Shown in pieces: positions 35,223-46,795 of a stretch of DNA of 64,000 nt. Within the stretch, counting starts at the first letter, position 1. Each line of letters starts with the position of its first letter. Both the position numbers and the translations under genes were made by a program. Origin of the DNA: Phocoena phocoena (taxonomy: Eukaryota; Chordata; Mammalia; Artiodactyla; Phocoenidae). Below the pieces are notes generated by a model, which ran no database searches, was not told where the DNA came from, and saw nothing but the letters and a program-made list of their open reading frames with translations. Location of the stretch: assembly GCF_963924675.1 (NCBI RefSeq), contig NC_089220.1:160617270-160681269 (forward strand), written 5' to 3'.

Positions 35223-36549
35223 AAAAGTTAGTTACAATGTAGCTTTGCTCAGTTGACAAGAGAAGGGGTTTCCTGCTGAGGGCCTTTACTGCAAAAAGTT
35301 GCTTCCATTACTGTATATTTTGTTTCAACATACAGATAAAGATGCTAATGTAATGAACTGCCACAGGTTAATCAGTTGATGGCTCCTCTGGTGGTTTTTG
35401 TTTCTTTAAACAAGTGGATGAATGAACAGATTTGGCCTTGGGATGCCATTCAGCTCAAAGTTGGTGGCAATCGCAAATGGGTTTAATAAATGAAAGAGAT
35501 ATTTTGGCAGAGCCCATTGAGGTAAATAAAGATTAAGGCCCTCGCCAGCATCATAGAGTATATTAGATCCTCTACTTTAATTGCTTCTTATGAATGGAAG
35601 GTATACAGGGATTGGAATTTTAATTTGTACATCTAAGCTGTGCTCTTGAAGGAGAAAGTCTTTGTGACCTTATGGATTTGAGAAAAAAACTTTATAGGGT
35701 ATAGCTGTAACTGGCATAAAAGTTATGTTCCATGGCTGACATTGCTGCTTTTTGATGCTTGCTGTCAAATGAAAAGCAAGACATGAATCCCTGATTGATT
35801 TTTCTGTGCGTGCATTGGCAACAAATAAGGCTGAGTCTGGCTGGAACCGTGTGATGTTCAGAAACAGCAGAAACATAATCAGTCTCTGTTCTGTCTCCCA
35901 TTGTGAGTTCTAGGGCTATTGGGAGCTTTAACAGTTTTTACATCTCTTGCTTGATAATCAGACAGACTGCACATTCTGTAGACATACAGTCATATTCTAT
36001 GTCAAGCTCTGGGGGCTTCCAGCATGAATTAAGAAAACCCTAGAATGGTATTGGCATTCATTTTTCAGAAAAGCAAGGAGAAGACATAAAGAGCATGGCT
36101 GGGGTGCAGGCTGGGGTAACTCCTTCACTTCTGCCCTGTTATCGTTTCCACGGTGCTATGTTTGCTGCCACGCCCTCGAATGTGTTCTTTGATGATGGAG
36201 CTTCCTCTTCATCTGACTCTGGGCGTTCATGACTTATTCTGCCCTCAGCTCATCATTCTTCCTGAACCACAGCTGTGGTGCAGTTACATCTCTGCCTTTG
36301 CTCACATAATTCTCAGACCATCTTGGCTATCCAAAGATAAACAGCTTGATTTGAGTTATCAAGCAATCTAATCTTCTCTGCTTGCATCTCTAATTTCCAA
36401 AAATGAGTTCGTTCCTCACAGTATATAAATAGATATTTGATATATATCTGACATATGCCTGAAAAATCTGGTATGTATACACAGCATATGAGAAGCCACA
36501 TAGTACAATGAAAAAGAAGAAAAGCATTAGACAAAAAGATAAAAAAGCC
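35223..36549. other. Single-copy noncoding DNA
   Basis: No gene or repeat recognised. Confidence 0.45.
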
Positions 36550-36730
36550 AAAAGACAAAGGACTTTGCTTCTAATTATGTGACCTTCAGTAAATAAATAA
36601 TGTATCCTCTTTGAATCTCTCATTTCTCATCATTGAAATTCACTAACAAGATATTATAAAAATCAAATGAGATAATCTATAAAAAGTGTTTGAAAACTAT
36701 TAAGACCTGTATAAATGGGAGGTGATATTT
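36550..36730 (+). repeat. Degraded MIR SINE fragment
   Basis: MIR-like order: 'aattatgtgaccttcagtaa', 'gaatctctcatttctcatca', 'aaatcaaatgagataatcta' and 'aaaagtgtttgaaaactatt'. Strongly diverged. Confidence 0.45.
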
Positions 36731-36759
36731 GAGTAACTGCTTTCATCTGAGCACATTGA

Positions 36760-36905
36760 TGGTCACTAGGAAAGATCAAGAAATGAAAGGCACAGTACCT
36801 GCTTTTGTGGGATTTACAACCTAGCCAGGAAGATCACACATATACAGGTATAAGATAATTAGTCAAGCAAGTCATTATAAACTGATGCATAAAATGTAGA
36901 CAGGT
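36760..36905 (-). repeat. L2-like fragment, minus strand
   Basis: 'ggcacagtacctgcttttgt', 'gggatttacaacctagccag' and 'gataattagtcaagcaagtc' follow reverse-complemented L2 order (a 'tccctgccctcaaggagctc' block then 'acagtctagt'). Confidence 0.4.
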
Positions 36906-37089
36906 GGCATACCACTTGATAATAGTTCAAAACACTTGAAATCCTATACACATTAAATGACTACACAAGCATCAGGTTTTATTAACAATAAGCATGATCA
37001 CCACTTCCCCGTCACGCAGGTTATTTTACGGATTGTCTCTGTCCTTCTTTACCTCCTAGTTTAGGTTCAAGATAAGTCGACATTTATAT

Positions 37090-37190
37090 CTGTCATTTAT
37101 TTAGTGCCTTTCTATGTCTTGTTTACCAGTATATCCCAACGCCTAAAACAATGTCTCAATAAACATCATTGAATGAATGGATGAATCCGT
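37090..37190 (+). repeat. L2 LINE 3' terminus
   Basis: 'cagtatatcccaacgcctaa', 'aacaatgtctcaataaacat' and 'cattgaatgaatggatgaat' form the typical L2 tail with terminal (TGAA)n-like units. Confidence 0.55.
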
Positions 37191-39743
37191 TAATCAGGAG
37201 AAAAGAAGCAGCTTTCCATTTGGGTTCCCACACGTATTTTGTAATTCTGGAGAAAAAAATTAAAACGGTGGAAGAAAGATTGACATGTGTGCACGTGCGT
37301 GTGTGCGCGCACACACACACACGCACACACACGCGCACACACTACCTTGATCATATGGAGGCGTATCAGAATTGAAGAGGGCAAGTGTGGGGCTGGTAGG
37401 CAGACTGATAAAGCCACCCAGATAACTCTGTCCATCTCTCCCATCCATTGAGAACCACTGTCTCACATACTTAAGGCTCCGTCTCTCTAACATGGGGTTC
37501 CAACAAAATGGGAATCGTTCTTGAACCGTCTCCTGCCTTCAATTTTTCCTAATTCCTTTCAGCTGCCTAGAGCCTCATGCTATTAAAACACTTGCTTAAT
37601 GTCAGTGTGTGAATTTACATCTGATTGGATCATCAATTCTTTTAACCTGCACATCGTTCTGAGCATAGTTGGAGGTAAAGCAAGCTCTTAACCCATTGAC
37701 GTTTACCTATTGCTAGTAATGATCAGTTCAAATGAAGCTGTTTTCCGTGAAGATAAACTGCTCGAATCAGTTTCAACCTAATAGTTAACCCCTCAGGCCA
37801 GAGCATATGGTTGTCATTGTGCAGCTGTGCTGATAGAACAGCTTGGCCCTTCGAATGTTTGTTCCATTTTTATGTAATTGCTGGCCACCCATTATCTGTA
37901 ATGGATAATCATTTTTCTTCTTTCCTTCTTAATTTCTAAGGAACAAAACCTGCCCTCCCTTTCTTATTGTAAACAGTTTGAGAAAAAGCAAAAGGTAAAG
38001 AATAAGAATACTTCATTGTCTCATGTCTACCCCAGTGCTGAGCTCCCGCCCTGGACTGTTTTCAAATATTTCTGCAAAAAAAGGCATTTTCCTAAACCGA
38101 GATGTTATACATAGAACCCAAACACATAGTCTTCAAGGATAAGGCGTTGCAAAATGGCTCACATCCCAAAATAAGAACAGATATGGTTGGAAATTACAAC
38201 GATCTTCTTATTTTAAATGGAAATACCAGCAGATGTCACAAGAAACATATAGCACTAGGCACAGACACATAAAGAGCTTTTCTGGGGTGTGGAGTAGTAC
38301 AGAAGGAGCGTCCACCTTGGACTGTGTGGGGAACAGTGGACCAGGGGTTCGGCAAGGAGTTTGCTGAGTCTAACTCCTAATGAAACAATATTAACCATCT
38401 TGACTCAGTAATTTAAACATTTCTTGACAGGCACTTTCAGGATACTATCCACAAAATTATTTCACAATAGGTTGATCCCAGACATCTTTTCAAATGTGCT
38501 TGCCGTTGAATTTACACATCGTTATATGTTCCTTCTTTGAATCTCAGAGTGAAACAAAATAGATAGGCAGCAAAAATGGGACAGGGAGATGGTGTCCACG
38601 GGCATTTTCCACTCCTGAGGTCTCCCAACCCCGTGCTGGCTTGTTAATTTCTCACTCTAGTCTGTCAAAAGAACGGAGATGTTATTTGACAGCCCACATA
38701 TTTTTCTAAAGCCATATTTTTGTACATTTCCCTGATTTCCAAAAATATGACCAATGTTATTCTGGTAGAGGTATTTTTCTCCCTGAAAATGGCAGTAACA
38801 TAGTAAATGTTCTCTTGCCCACATGCTACATGGAATCATGCTATCACGAGATATAAAGAAGGCAATCACAAGTCATCTTTCCTTAAGTGATACTTATCCT
38901 TCCCAAATAGCTCACTGGGGGCTGTGACAGGAATAAAATGCTTTCTATCTACACAAGCATTGTTTCTAAGGATGAAAGAGCCCTGAAACCCTGACTGGCA
39001 TTCAAGTTGGAGGTACTGCGAATATGTGGAAAAATATAGCACGTTACACGCTGATACCACCAGTAAGGGTTCTGAAAGGCACGCTTGTAATGAAAGAGCT
39101 CCATTTGGAACAGCCCAGACTGTGGACTAAAATGGTCTCCATGTGGCAGACGATATTGTGAATGAAGTGCCTTTCAATGAGGAGAAATCAATTTTAACAG
39201 CTCACTTATTGACAAAACCAAGTCTAATCTCAGCAGTCAGAGTGCTTTCTTGGAACAAGGACTAGAGGATTCATCTGTCTCACCTGAACACATGAAAGAA
39301 AAAAGTTTCTCATCAAAAATGTTTATGACCCCTCTGCTCCTGGAGCTGGGATGAGCTAATACTTGATAATGAGTTAACGGGATTTGGGTGACTAGAGTGC
39401 CTATTAACATTCCCCACGCCTGCTGGATTCTGTGGAGTTAAGATTGTTCAAATATGCCTAAAAATGAATCCTTTAATGGCCAAATCATAGATTCATCTAA
39501 TGTCTTAATTCCACTAACCTTCTTTAACTCTACCCTTTGCTTTGGCTATGCTGGTTCATTTACCATCCCAACGCTGTGCCTGGCATTCCTCCGCCTCTAC
39601 GTCTGAACTTACACATGGCCAGGGTGACGGCAGACCCAGAGGTGTGTGGTGCAAAGCAGATGCAGTGGCCCTGAACAGGTCCCTCTTCCCTGGGACCAGG
39701 TACCTACTCCCCATGCTTCTCAGTTGAAGTCCTACTCATCCTC
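37191..39743. other. Single-copy stretch with a Z-DNA-prone tract
   Basis: Includes the alternating tract at 37283-37342. Two subregions, 37550-37920 and about 39100-39300, are CpG-poor, low in simple repeats and of the composition often seen in conserved noncoding DNA, but I cannot test conservation. Confidence 0.4.
37283..37342. repeat. 60-bp perfect purine-pyrimidine alternation
   Basis: Every step alternates purine and pyrimidine, from ACATGTGTG on the left through a GCGCGC centre to CACACAC on the right. The left half is GT-rich and the right half CA-rich, so the tract is also a near-perfect inverted repeat around TGCGCGCA. Confidence 0.95.
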
Positions 39744-39757
39744 CTGGCTTCAGCTTT

Positions 39758-40412
39758 ATTTATTTGTTGGTTGGTTGGTTGGTTTATTTTTATTGAGGTA
39801 TAGTTGATTTACAATATTTTGTTAGTTTCTGGTGTACAGCAAAGTGATTCAGTTTTATATATATATGTATTCTTTTTCATATTCTTTTCCATTATAGTTT
39901 ATTACAAGATATTAAACATGGTTCCCTGTGCTATACAGTAGAACCTTGTTGCTTATCTATTTTATATATAGTATTTTGTACCTGCTAATCCCAAACTCTT
40001 AATTTATCCCTCCCCCCTTTCCCCTTTCGTAACCATAAGTTTGTTTTCTATGTCAGTGAGTCTGCTTCTGTTTTGCAAATAAGTTCATTTGTATCATTTT
40101 TCTAGATTCCACGTATAAGTGATGTCATATATTTGTCTTTCTCTTTCTGACTTAATTCACTTAATATGATAATCTCTAGGTCCATCCATGGTATTGCCAA
40201 TGGCAGTATTTCATTCTTTTTGTGGCTGAGTAATATTCCATTGTATGTATGTACCACATCTTCTTTATCCATTCATCTGCTGATGGACGTTTAGGTTGTT
40301 TCCATATCTTGGGGCTATTGTAAATAGTGTTGCTGTGAACATTGGGGTGTATGTATCTTTTCAAATTAGTATTTGCTCTGGGTATATGCCTAGGAGTGGG
40401 ATTGCAGGATCA
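39758..40412 (-). mobile_element. 5'-truncated L1, minus strand, with target-site duplication
   Basis: 655 bp. The duplications CTGGCTTCAGCTTT lie at 39744-39757 and 40413-40426, 14 bp and exact. The tail region contains a (TTGG)n run at 39766-39784. The 3' UTR is the 'tttctggtgtacagcaaagt' type, followed by the reverse-complemented ORF2 C-terminus. Confidence 0.95.
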
Positions 40413-40639
40413 CTGGCTTCAGCTTTTTTTGTAAAGTCTCTCCTAACAAATCTACCTCCTCTCTTGTGTCTGATTACCTCAGTCACAACTATGGCACAGA
40501 CCAAGTTCTGTTAGTTGTTAACAGGTGTCTGTTGAGAGTCACAAACTGATTGGAAGCACCAAGGCAGAGTCAGAATACCCCTTTCACTTCCCACTACTCC
40601 ACATGCTTTCTTCACCTTAGTTACTGATATCAAGCCAAA

Positions 40640-40920
40640 AATGTAGACCTCATTCTTGTTCTTTCTCTATTTATGTCCTGTCTATATCCAGAGAGTAAAT
40701 CCAGTCAGCTCTGTGATCAAAATCCATTTCTAGTCCTACTTTTTTACACCATCTCATTGGCTATCTCCTTAGACCAAGCCACCATCCTCGCTCACCTGGG
40801 TAGCTGCCATATCCCCACAGATGGATTCCTGCTTTTACTCTTTTCCCTTGATAATCCACCTTTCACATAGCCTATATCCTCTCCTACCACCCCTGCATAG
40901 TCTATATGTGACATTTTTTA
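40640..40920 (+). repeat. Probable L2 LINE fragment
   Basis: Loosely follows the L2 pattern 'ccacatccagtcagtcacca...' in 'tatccagagagtaaatccag' and 'tcagctctgtgatcaaaatc', then 'gctatctccttagaccaagc' and 'caccatcctcgctcacctgg'. Weak. Confidence 0.4.
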
Positions 40921-41033
40921 GCTTCCTAGAATCTGAATCCCCCTGCCTACTTGGGTGAGAACACATCACTGTGTGAATCTTAGTGAGAGACAAGACCATA
41001 CCTCTTCCAGTGAGTTACTCTGAGCCCTGGTAG

Positions 41034-41516
41034 CGTTACCGAACACAAGTTCATGTGTTCAGTGCACAGTGAGGCCAAACAAACCGAAACGTCAGAGTTT
41101 GGAGCAGAGAAAGGTTTATTTCAGGGCTGTGCAAGGGGACGGGTAGCTCATGCCCAGAAAACCCGGAACTCCTCCGAAGGTTTCAGCAAAGCACTTTTAA
41201 AGGCAAAGTGGCGGGAAGGACGTGGTTGGCTGTTGCAAACTTCTTAATGTCAGAATCCTTTCTTTTTGCAGCTGTCCATGTAGGTCAGGTCACAATGTTC
41301 CTGTAAACCTCCAATGGGACAAATGTTATTCTCTGTTCTGCACCTTTTTATCTCTATGTGAATGGACTCTTAAAGGTCAAAGCCTTGAGAATGGGCTATC
41401 CTGTATATTTCTGGGTATAGGCAACGTTCTTTTACAAAAGGTGCACAGCCAGCATGACTGAGCACAGGAAAAGGAGCAGATCTAATATGGAATCAGATTT
41501 GTTCTTCCTGATTGCC
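41034..41516 (-). mobile_element. Solo endogenous retrovirus LTR (ERV1-like), minus strand
   Basis: 483 bp with exact 4-bp flanking duplications GTAG at 41030-41033 and 41517-41520. Read in reverse it runs from GGCAATCAGG to GGTAACG, so both terminal dinucleotides (TG, CA) have mutated. It has a TATA-like TTTAAAAG at about 41199-41206 and AATAAA (plus strand TTTATT, 41115-41120). The U3 aligns with that of 20259-20759. A 4-bp duplication suits gammaretrovirus-like (ERV1) integration. No internal coding sequence remains. Confidence 0.88.
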
Positions 41517-41520
41517 GTAG

Positions 41521-42619
41521 TGGCTTACTTGCTTCTGCATTAGATGACTCAACCCATGTTCAACAGTGGACTATATTAAATGAGGCTGAGATGGGAGGTA
41601 CTTTGGTAAAATTAAAAATAAGAAATTCAAATTCCTCAGCATTAGAAATGCTGGAGTGAATTTACTCTTGTAAGTTGTCCTATTTTTTCACCCTCAAGAG
41701 TGCCTAGTGGGCTTCCCTGGTGGCACAGTGGTTGAGAGTCCACCTGCCGATGCAGGAGACACGGGTTCGTGCCCCGGTCCGGGAGGATCCCACATGCCGC
41801 GGAGCGGCTGGGCCCGTGAGCCATGGCCGCTGAGCCTGCGCGTCTGGAGCCTGTGCTCCACAACGGGAGAGGCCACAACAGTGAGAGGCCCGCGTACCGC
41901 AAAAAAAAAAAAAAAAAAAAAAAGAGTACCTAGAAGACATTATTCATGAGGACTTTGGTAAAAATGTACCATCATCTCTGAAAAACTTGTTAGTGCCTGT
42001 TTTCTTTGAGTCGTACAATTAACATACCTCTTTCCATGTGGTTAGAAGAATCCTGGGGTGACAGAGATTAAGCAACAATGAGTAAGAGCCAGAGGCAAAC
42101 TGAGAAAGGTGAGCATGGCTGGCTTTAGGTTCCTCCTGGTGAACAGAATGTGTTGACCAACAGGGTATCCCAGGGCCCATAGTGAATCAATGATGGATCC
42201 TAACAGTGAGAGAGAGAGGCGTTCCTTTAAGGTCCCACTTTATATTAAAACCCTATTTATATTAAGTAGACAACAAAATTCTAGGATGCATGAAGAAAGG
42301 TTTGAAATGAGGCACATTGAGAAAGTGAAAAACCCTCATTCTATTCCCAGAGCTGTGCTAGTGCTGGAGCCCTTGAAGTGAAGGGAAAGGACAGAATCCT
42401 TGAAAACTGTGCAATAAAACCCCAAGTAGGGCCATGAAACATCCTCCTAGGTTTCCTCAAAAAAAGCAAGGGGCTGTTAATCAGGGTAACCATATATGAG
42501 ACAAAGGAGATACCCAAGCATTCCAGGGGTCATTAGACCTTGGATTGAGCTAATATTAATTTCTGGTACCCCAAATAATGCTGCTGTCTACCAAGCAAAG
42601 TGAGGAATTGCAGGGGGTC
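41521..42619. other. Single-copy DNA hosting a SINE
   Basis: Apart from the SINE at 41708-41922 no gene or repeat is recognised. Confidence 0.45.
41708..41922 (+). mobile_element. CHR-type tRNA-derived SINE, plus strand
   Basis: A-box-like TGGCACAGTGG at 41721-41731 and B-box-like GGTTCGTGCCC at 41764-41774, a GC-rich body, and a pure A tail of about 22. Target-site duplications AGAGTGCCTAG (41697-41707) and AGAGTACCTAG (41923-41933) differ at one base. Confidence 0.97.
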
Positions 42620-43860
42620 AGTAATTCAGTCAACAAATATGTATTGAACACCTACTATGTGATAAGCGCTATTCTAAATGCAGGAAATACGGGGAATTCC
42701 CTGGTGGTCCAGTTGTTAGGACTCCACGCTTCCACTGCAGGGGGCACGGGTTTGATCCCTGGTCGGGGAACTAAGATCCCACAAGCCACGTGGCGTAGCC
42801 AAATAAATGCAGGAAATGCAGTGGTGAGCAAAATAGAGTCCTTAAGATGCTTATATTATAGTGGAAGAAAGAGGTAATAAATAAATAAGTTAATTTCAGG
42901 AGCTGATAGATGCTCTGAAAAGGATAAGTGGGAAGAGACTAAAGAGTGATTGGGGGCATTGCTAAGGAGTACTGTTTGAATTGTATCCCGAAGTATGAGG
43001 AAGACGTAGTCATGGAATAGAGTTCCAAACAAAGGAGACAGATGATCAAGGATCCTGAGATGGAAAAGTACGTCATTGTCTCCAGGGAGAGAAATAAGCC
43101 TAGTGTAGGTCACAGTATATAGAAGGTGAAGGTGAAGGAGATTAGGAAAAGTTGGTAGCAGAGCTGGACCCAGAAGAAACTTGTAGGCTGTGACCAGGAG
43201 TTTGGATGTTACTGCACAGTCCATATTTGAAAGCCACTGAAGGGTTCGAAGTGGAAAAATGTTTGAGAATTTAAGGCATGGGAGGGACGTGTTTTGATAT
43301 CTGTTTGGAAAAACTACCCCCTCGATTCTGGTGTGTACCGTAGGCAGCCAAGGGTGGGAGAGTGAAAATTATTTAGGATCCTGTTACCTTCGTCAAAGAA
43401 GAGATGATAGTGGTACTGTATAGACAAGTGTTGTTGTAGCCACAGCTATTGAGTAATACAATCAGATTTGAGGTATATTTTTGTAAATAGATCTTACAGA
43501 TGGATTAAATGTGGACATGGGAGTGGGATAAAAAATAACATCAAAGATTTTTATTCTGGGAAACTAGGTAGATGGTGGAAGCCTTGTGTGGGAAAGAGCA
43601 GGCTTGCCTGGTGGGGAACAGAAACCAACTGTTCTCTTTTATTAGTTTAAGATGCTTATTAACATCTAAATGGAGGTATGTAGTGGGAAAACATAGAAGC
43701 CCAGGGGAGAAGTTCAGGCATATATGTATATATGCGTGTATTCGTGCATAGAAATACACAGAGATGAGTGCCAGTCAGAGCCCTGGACCACAGCCCTCAG
43801 TGATTAGAGATCTGACGGAGAGGGAGAAGTCCTCAACGGAGGATAAAAAGCAGTAGGTCA
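42620..43860 (-). repeat. L2-like LINE, minus strand, interrupted by a SINE
   Basis: Starts with the reverse-complemented L2 3' end 'tcaacaaatatgtattgaac' and 'acctactatgtgataagcgc', and continues through segments resembling 'gtaggctgtgaccaggagtt', 'gaaagccactgaagggttcg' and, near 43780, 'cagagccctggaccacagcc', all in the expected order of a long L2. The SINE at 42691-42804 sits inside it. Edges are approximate. Confidence 0.55.
42691..42804 (+). mobile_element. Short older CHR-type SINE, plus strand, nested in L2
   Basis: About 114 bp: 'ggggaattccctggtggtcc', 'cacgggtttgatccctggtc' (B-box-like GGTTTGATCCC) and 'gccacgtggcgtagccaaat'. Flanked by AAATGCAGGAAAT at 42676-42688 and 42805-42817, exact 13 bp. 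Lacks the longer GC-rich body of the other copies, so it belongs to a different CHR subfamily. Confidence 0.93.
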
Positions 43861-44969
43861 GGTGATAAATGGAGTTTTGACCCACGTCTGCCACATCATG
43901 ACTCAGTGGGACCCTAAACCTACCCCTTGTGTTTACCCCAGTCCAACCACATCGAGTTAACAGGTAACATTGACAACAGACAAAAGCCATGCACACTGGC
44001 TCCCTGATCTGTGAAGGGAGGACCAAATCAATATCCTTGGGTGTCCTCTCTTCACCAACATAGTATTACAAGAGCAATCCTACATCTTTAAAGACTTGAA
44101 AAGTGCAGAGGTATGGTGATTTTTATCACATCCTAATTTCATGTTCCACTGTGGCTTGTTGATGGGTCTTGGAGAATCATAGTATATTATTGTTACATCA
44201 GTCAAATGAAGGGTGACTCCAATTTCACTTGCTGTTTCAGATGTGTTTTCTTTACTGAAGTAAATGATTGCATTTCTGCAACCTGGAATACGGTATTAAG
44301 TTAAAGAATATTTTTTCTCCGTCTTATTAAACAACGAACACCAGAATTCATTTGCTTTTACCTGGTAGAGTTTATAATACATTGTCACAATTATGCCTCA
44401 GATTACTCTCACTCTGGGCCACATATGGTCCAGAAACAAATTGATCTTTTCTCCAGCCCACACAGCATCGTACCGGTCCATTACATTTATAGTGTTTTGC
44501 TGCTGATACCTAGAAAACTGAAAGGATAGTTCTAGATGCCTCAGTAAGACACATGCTAACCAGAGGATCGGAGATAAATCCCTTGAAAATATAGGGCACA
44601 ACCGCATTGGTGACATTATGGGGACTGCTAACCTCTAGGTGCTCCAGGCAAAACTGGGCCTTGGCTTCATATCACTAAGAGGGGCACCTCTTTGGGTTTT
44701 GGAGGTAATATAAACAACATTTGCACGTCCTGTTCTAATCCATTTACAAGGTGAATTGAAAGACTTGGGTGCAAACTAGAGCAAAATGTTGATCTGGTAA
44801 CGCAAGCTGGGGATATGCTGACTATTCGATCCTCACGGCCCAGCAGAATTCTGGTGCTTTCAGCGTCTTGGAAAATAGAAATACCACGTGAAACACTGGC
44901 AACACCCAATGGGGTATCACCAGAATTTTGGAGCAAAACAATGCCTTCTTTAGAAAATCTTCTCCTTTT
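43861..44969. other. Single-copy noncoding DNA
   Basis: No gene or repeat recognised. Confidence 0.45.
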
Positions 44970-44980
44970 GAAAGAAAGCT

Positions 44981-45194
44981 TTTTTTTTTTTTTTTTTTTT
45001 TTGCAGCACGCGGGCCTCTCACTGTTGTGGCCTCTCCCATTACGGAGCACAGGCTCTGGACGCACAGGCTCAGCGACCATGGCTCATGGGCCTAGCCGCT
45101 TTGTGGCATGTGGGATCTTCCCGGACCGGGGCACGAACCTGTGTCCCCTGCATCGGCAGGGGGACTCTCAACCACTGTGCCACCAGGGAAGCCC
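44981..45194 (-). mobile_element. CHR-type tRNA-derived SINE, minus strand
   Basis: The tail is a T run at 44981-45002 and the tRNA-like head lies at the right end ('ccagggaagccc' in reverse). Target-site duplications GAAAGAAAGCT at 44970-44980 and 45195-45205 are exact. Confidence 0.97.
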
Positions 45195-45205
45195 GAAAGA
45201 AAGCT

Positions 45206-46339
45206 TTTTTATATTGGGCTTTGGTATCACAAACTTCAAGCCCCCGTGTGATTCATGGTGCCGGTGATGGATTAAGGATTATCTGATTCCCCTTGCCATA
45301 AACTCAGACATCCCCAGAGAGCCTTCATCACACGGAAGCAATGTCTATGAGGCAGGGATCAAGCAGGTTGTGAGAGCACAAGTCAATTACATAAGCACGT
45401 GGCTCACATTCCCAGGGTAACTACTCCCCGCCCCCCACCACGCCCTCTTGAATCTGCCCTATAACCTCCTAGGAGGTCCCCATGAAAAATGGCTACAGAG
45501 GAATCATTTTTAAGCCTGGTTTCCAGATGGCTCTGCTAAGTGTGAGTGCGCTAGTCCCACTGGAAAGGGACTGCTGTGTTATTACAGCTGCATTTATCAC
45601 AGGTGGCCCTCAGGAGAGTGGAGAAGGGACATTTTTTCCCAGCACAAATAACTGAATAGAATATCTCAGAGCCACGCTGTCAGAAAGGAGAGAGAACGTG
45701 AGATGAGAAATCTATACCAACTTATGCTCAGGGCTTGGTTAATGGTAGGTCTGTTGTCAGCTACACAGAAGGAACAATGTTGGAGGACTTGTGAGACAAT
45801 GAGGTTTGCAGGGCAGCATGCAGGTGGACCTACTGGAGTGGGTCCAGAATGAGATACTCGTGTCTCATACTAATGCTCACCAAGAGGATTCCACGACAGA
45901 AATATGTCTCAGTTGTTAGATTTTTGAGAGGAGTATCCTTGTGGGTATTAGTTAACCTAATTGCCCAACTATTTCAGGCTCTTTCACGGGTGACCATGGT
46001 GGCAGGGGTGAGACAGAGCATAGCTTCAACAACTTGGACATTTTGTCGGTAAAGTTTATCTGATACTGCCATCCCCAAGAGCCTCATTGGCATCCGTGAG
46101 CGTTCCTGAAACCCGGATATATTATATCCCTGGGCTGGGGGTGTGGGCAGCCAGTAGTAATCCAGTGGGAGGCTTTCCATCTTGGAGAGGAAAGTGTCAT
46201 CATGGTCTAACGCACAACGTTACTTCTGATCCAGGAACTCACAGACAAAAAAAAAAGCCTGGTGTTCCTTAGAGTTCCTAACATGTACCCCTATTACCTG
46301 CAAGCACCTGGGTTTGTAGGATGACATGTCATCTCACTG
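45206..46339. other. Single-copy noncoding DNA
   Basis: No gene or repeat recognised. Confidence 0.45.
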
Positions 46340-46795
46340 GAGAGGCTTTTCTTGACCACGCAAGTAACTATCCTATTACTCTGTTTTATCTTCCTTCCCC
46401 TATGTATTTCTGTCCGGTTTTTTGTTTGTTTGTTTGTTTGCTTTTGCGGTACGTGGAACTCTCACTGTTGTGGCCTCTCCCATTGCGGAGCACAGGCTCC
46501 GGACGCGCAGGCCCAGCGGCCACGGCTCACGGGCCCAGCCGCTCCGTGGCATGTGAGATCTTCCCGGACCGGGGCACGAACCCGTGTCCCCTGCGTCGGC
46601 AGGTGGACTCTCAACCGCTGCGCCACCAGGGAAGCCCTCTATCCAGTTTAAAAAATCAGTTTCCCTGTTAGAATGTAAACTAGATGAAATCGAACCAATT
46701 CACTCATTCATCGCTGTATCTGTAGCACCTAGAACAGTCCTAGGAACAAAGTAGATGTTTAATAAATATTTGTTTAATGAGTAAGTAAATAAATT
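46340..46795 (+). repeat. L2 LINE 3' end, plus strand, interrupted by a SINE
   Basis: Left of the SINE: 'ggcttttcttgaccacgcaa', 'ctatcctattactctgtttt'. Right of it: 'gttagaatgtaaactagatg', 'cactcattcatcgctgtatc', 'tgtagcacctagaacagtcc', and the tail 'gtttaataaatatttgttta'. Together they follow the L2 3' end in order. Confidence 0.6.
46421..46637 (-). mobile_element. CHR-type tRNA-derived SINE, minus strand, nested in L2
   Basis: The tail is (TTTG)n at the left and the tRNA-like head at the right. Flanks TCTGTCCGGTTT (46409-46420) and TCTATCCAGTTT (46638-46649) are a target-site duplication with two mismatches. Confidence 0.95.

Noticed and set aside
41034..41516. Possible full provirus between the LTRs at 20 and 41 kb
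   Set aside because: The LTRs are in opposite orientation, each has its own flanks, and the DNA between contains unrelated repeats and no retroviral coding sequence.
45427..45450. Short GC/C-rich patch considered as a CpG-island promoter
   Set aside because: Only a few tens of bases and almost no CpG pairs.
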